From contig CALDTZ010000017.1 of assembly GCA_937924805.1 (NCBI GenBank), positions 42,512 through 106,511 on the forward strand: 64,000 bases of DNA, read 5' to 3'. Under the pieces are notes generated by a model that saw only the letters and a list, made by a program, of their open reading frames with translations, was not told the origin of the DNA and did no database searches. Source of the stretch: an uncultured Saprospiraceae bacterium. GTDB lineage: Bacteria > Bacteroidota > Bacteroidia > Chitinophagales > Saprospiraceae. A program made the position numbers and the translations under genes. Below, piece by piece: positions 61,637 to 64,000 of the stretch. Position 1 is the stretch's first letter; every line of letters begins with the position of its first letter.

Positions 61637-62668
61637 ATGGTGCTGAAAAAAGAGTTTGACCAAATGAAAAGTATGAGAAAAGTTAAAATAGCTCAAATCG
61701 AATCTTATTTACCTGAGACGGTCATATCAAATGATGAGCTTGTAAAAAGAATAAATAACAGTAATGTTCAGATCAAACCTGAAATGGTCGAAAAGATGTT
61801 TGGCATCAAAGAAAGAAGGTTTGCTAAAGATAATGAACAAGTATCGGACATGGCATCAAAAGCCTGTATGCCAATCGTTGAAAATATTGGTAAAGACAAA
61901 ATCGATCTATTGATATTTGCTTCAGTTTGTCAAGATTTGATTGAGCCTGCAACCTCAAATATTATACAACACAAACTAGGATTAACTTGTCCTTGCATTG
62001 ATATTAAAAATGCATGTAATAGTTTTATTAATGCATTGCAAGCTGCAACAGCATTTATTAATTCCAATATGTATGAAAATATCTTAATTGTTTCTTCTGA
62101 AAAATTGAGTAATGGTATCAACTTTGAAATTGAAAATAAAGAACATTTAATAAGAGCCTTAGCATCTCTTTCACTTGGAGATGGTGCCGTAGCAGCTATT
62201 GTATCTGCATCCGATGATAATAGTGGTATTGAATATCAAAAATTTATCACTATTGGAGAACACTGGAAATTATGTACAATATTAGGTGGTGGTTCAATGC
62301 ACCCTCATGATGGTTCGAAAAACTACTTTGAAGGGAAGACGAGCCTTATGAGATCTGTATTTGTAAACGAAGTTGCTCCTTTTATTTTGAAATGTTTTGA
62401 TGAATCTCCTTGGAATATTAATGAAGTGGATCATTTTATAACACATCAAGTATCGACTAGTACATTTAGTACACTGGCTGATCTATTTAATTTTGAACTT
62501 GATAAAAATATAAGCGTATTTGAAAACTTTGGAAATACAGCGGCCACATCAATACCGCTTGCTTATCATAGGGGGGTGAAAGATGGTATTTTCAAGAAAG
62601 GAGATAAAATAGCTATCGTTGGTCTTGCTGCCGGAGTAAGTGGTTCTCTTCAATTAATTACCTATTAG
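61637..62668 (+). CDS. 3-oxoacyl-ACP synthase III-like (KAS III) thiolase-fold enzyme
   Basis: A 343-residue ketosynthase of the FabH type. The catalytic Cys127 lies in IKNACNSFINALQAA, His in VDHFITHQVS (about 266), and Asn in FENFGNTAATSIPLA. SLGDGAVAAIV is also typical. All three catalytic residues are present, so it should condense acyl-CoA or acyl-ACP units. The sequence differs enough from housekeeping FabH (IVGTGSYLP reads IAQIESYLP) that it may act in a special lipid or polyketide pathway. Three possible starts exist, ATG 61637, 61664 and 61673. It is a single gene with no fatty-acid neighbours. Confidence 0.85.
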   Translation: MVLKKEFDQMKSMRKVKIAQIESYLPETVISNDELVKRINNSNVQIKPEMVEKMFGIKERRFAKDNEQVSDMASKACMPIVENIGKDKIDLLIFASVCQDLIEPATSNIIQHKLGLTCPCIDIKNACNSFINALQAATAFINSNMYENILIVSSEKLSNGINFEIENKEHLIRALASLSLGDGAVAAIVSASDDNSGIEYQKFITIGEHWKLCTILGGGSMHPHDGSKNYFEGKTSLMRSVFVNEVAPFILKCFDESPWNINEVDHFITHQVSTSTFSTLADLFNFELDKNISVFENFGNTAATSIPLAYHRGVKDGIFKKGDKIAIVGLAAGVSGSLQLITY

Positions 62669-62822
62669 TCACCTTAATAACCCAATCTGTTTTCTCTAGA
62701 TTTATTATATTAATCCACAGATGTATACTTGCGATTTCTAGCTGTTTGCACCAAAATGAGGTTTTTTTACCGACCACATCCATCACTTATCTTTCATACT
62801 CTCGATTATAATAGATTGTATA

Positions 62823-62830
62823 TACCTTTG
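62823..62830 (+). promoter_or_regulatory. -7 box TACCTTTG upstream of the flavoprotein gene
   Basis: Matches TAnnTTTG, 45 bases before the ATG at 62876. Confidence 0.5.
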
Positions 62831-62875
62831 GTTGATGTATAGGAAATCAATATATTTAGACATGAATAAGTATAC

Positions 62876-64000
62876 ATGAAGGTTGCAATCATAGGGGGAG
62901 GTGCCGGTGGGTTTTTTTCGGCCATTCAAGTGAAAAATTATTTTCCAAAAGCCCAGGTTATATTATTTGAAAAATCGAACAAAGTCTTATCTAAGGTGAA
63001 AATTTCTGGAGGAGGGCGTTGTAATGTAACAAATGGAGAGCAAAACATAAAAACGCTAGCTAAGGGATATCCTAGAGGTGAAAAATTTTTAAAAAAGTGT
63101 TTTCCACATTTTAGCTCCAAAGAAACCTTTGAATGGTTTGAAGAGAGAGGTGTTAAATTGAAAGTTGAATCTGATGGGAGAGTCTTTCCAATTTCTAACA
63201 ACTCCCAATCCATTGTCGATTGTCTCATGAAAGAGATTTTACAAAAACGAATAGAAATCAAGCTGTCGAGTCAAATTATTTCTATTTCAAAAAATGGAGA
63301 AGCAATTAAGTTGTTTTTTAGAGATGAAAACAAAAACCAAAATTTTGATAAAGTAATTATAGCAACTGGGGGAGCTCCCAAATTATCAGGTTTTGATTGG
63401 TTGTCAAAACTAAACCATACGATTGAAAAACCTGTTCCTTCATTATTCACGTTTAATATCCCAAATAACAATGTTACAAAATTGATGGGATTATCGATGC
63501 CTAATGCAATTGTCATGATTCCTGGTACTAAGTTGAAGTCTGTGGGACCTGTATTAATTACACATTGGGGACTGAGTGGGCCTGGGGTATTAAAATTATC
63601 AGCATTTGGTGCTAGGGTTTTAAGTGAAAAAGATTATTCATTTGTAGTACATGTGAATTGGATTCATATTACGAATCAAGAAATAATATTTGATCAACTT
63701 AAAGATATTCAATCAGAAAATAAAAAGAAGCAGTTATCCTCGATAAAACCCTTTGATTTACCCGAACGATTATGGATATATTTTTTAACGAAATGTGATC
63801 TTAACCCTCTTGTAAAATGGGAGGAAATCGGAAAGAAAAGCCTCAATAAATTAGTTCGAGTACTTTCAAATGATGCATATCAAGTACATGGAAAAACGAC
63901 GTTTAAAGAAGAATTTGTTACTTGTGGGGGGGTCAGCTTAAAAGAAGTCAACCCATTGACACTAGAAAGTAGGATTGTGAAAAATGTTTATTTCTCTGGA
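62876..64000 (+). CDS. NAD(P)/FAD-dependent oxidoreductase, YhiN/BaiN/HI0933 family (cut by window edge)
   Basis: The first 375 codons of a flavoprotein, still open at the window end. The N-terminal FAD-binding Rossmann motif is VAIIGGGAGGFFSAI (about 3-17), then FEKSNKVLSKVKISGGGRCNVTN, the family signature of the HI0933/YhiN (BaiN-like) group. Further landmarks are VIIATGG, THWGLSGPGVLKLSAFGA and FVTCGGVSLKEVNPLTLESR. Members are flavin reductases of largely unknown substrate. About 25-35 residues remain beyond the window, judging by family length. The ATG at 62876 is the first in frame. Confidence 0.93.
   Translation, partial: MKVAIIGGGAGGFFSAIQVKNYFPKAQVILFEKSNKVLSKVKISGGGRCNVTNGEQNIKTLAKGYPRGEKFLKKCFPHFSSKETFEWFEERGVKLKVESDGRVFPISNNSQSIVDCLMKEILQKRIEIKLSSQIISISKNGEAIKLFFRDENKNQNFDKVIIATGGAPKLSGFDWLSKLNHTIEKPVPSLFTFNIPNNNVTKLMGLSMPNAIVMIPGTKLKSVGPVLITHWGLSGPGVLKLSAFGARVLSEKDYSFVVHVNWIHITNQEIIFDQLKDIQSENKKKQLSSIKPFDLPERLWIYFLTKCDLNPLVKWEEIGKKSLNKLVRVLSNDAYQVHGKTTFKEEFVTCGGVSLKEVNPLTLESRIVKNVYFSG

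Noticed and set aside
62669..62875. A gap of about 200 bases before the last gene, searched for a tRNA or small gene
   Set aside because: No cloverleaf, conserved RNA motif or plausible small reading frame was found.
1..64000. CRISPR arrays, insertion sequences, prophage genes, rRNA and tRNA genes
   Set aside because: No repeat-spacer pattern, transposase or integrase, terminal inverted repeats, or rRNA/tRNA signature was seen by eye in the window.

Overview
The window looks like chromosomal DNA of a low-GC Bacteroidota (Bacteroidetes) bacterium, probably a marine or environmental member near the Saprospiria/Flavobacteriia. The signs are four secreted proteins with type IX secretion (T9SS) C-terminal sorting domains, a FecI/FecR/TonB-receptor/DUF4249 locus, SprB repeats, lipoproteins with Bacteroidota-type lipoboxes, a DUF5686 barrel, general lack of Shine-Dalgarno sequences, and repeated promoter -7 boxes of the form TAnnTTTG. 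No rRNA, tRNA, CRISPR array, transposase or integrase was seen. The genes look vertically inherited and tightly packed.

Layout. 1-2870: the end of a glutamine synthetase, a DUF5686-type barrel protein, a small membrane protein and an HMG-CoA lyase-like enzyme. 2935-8542: an ECF sigma factor, a FecR anti-sigma factor, a TonB-dependent receptor with an STN signalling domain, a DUF4249 lipoprotein and a YkgJ-like cysteine-cluster protein. 8702-13726: a large T9SS type B protein with SprB repeats, an NhaC antiporter and a Cys/Met-metabolism PLP enzyme. 13720-15924 (minus): a DUF6438 lipoprotein and a two-gene arsenosugar pair (ArsS and its peroxidase-like partner). 16078-21348: a compact run of a degenerate pyrophosphatase-fold lipoprotein, a FemAB/GNAT-like transferase, an SGNH hydrolase, a NodU-type carbamoyltransferase, a 49-residue DUF5989 protein and an SxtJ-family membrane protein. 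This is a probable surface-glycan or small-molecule modification module whose last two components have no known function. 21359-22221 (minus): a second ECF sigma/short anti-sigma pair.

22377-36835: valS, two large T9SS type A secreted proteins (a BNR/sialidase-like propeller and a LamG plus PNGase F-like protein), then clpC-infC-rpmI-rplT on the minus strand, then STAS, ribonuclease Z and a methyltransferase. A perfect 30-bp inverted repeat covers the rnz stop codon and the methyltransferase start codon. 36925-41497 (minus): SWIM protein, degenerate GH13 lipoprotein, rlmH, rhomboid protease and MmcQ/YjbR, spaced like an operon. 41573-45585: SixA-like phosphatase, a small lipoprotein, a PhoB/PhoR-like two-component system and an M23 peptidase.

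45737-64000: housekeeping and envelope genes: folP, a TamB-like giant protein, aroC, mutS2, ndk, nrnA-like, an FKBP lipoprotein, prfB with an intact programmed +1 frameshift, a T9SS cargo protein, a CPA1 antiporter, an orphan KAS III-like enzyme and the start of a YhiN/BaiN-type flavoprotein.

The points most worth following are the 30-bp hairpin at 35990-36062, two lipoproteins that keep an enzyme fold but have lost its catalytic residues (GH13 at 38444, pyrophosphatase at 16078), the carbamoyltransferase-DUF5989-SxtJ module, and the prfB frameshift site. All functional names come from reading motifs by eye; no database search was run.
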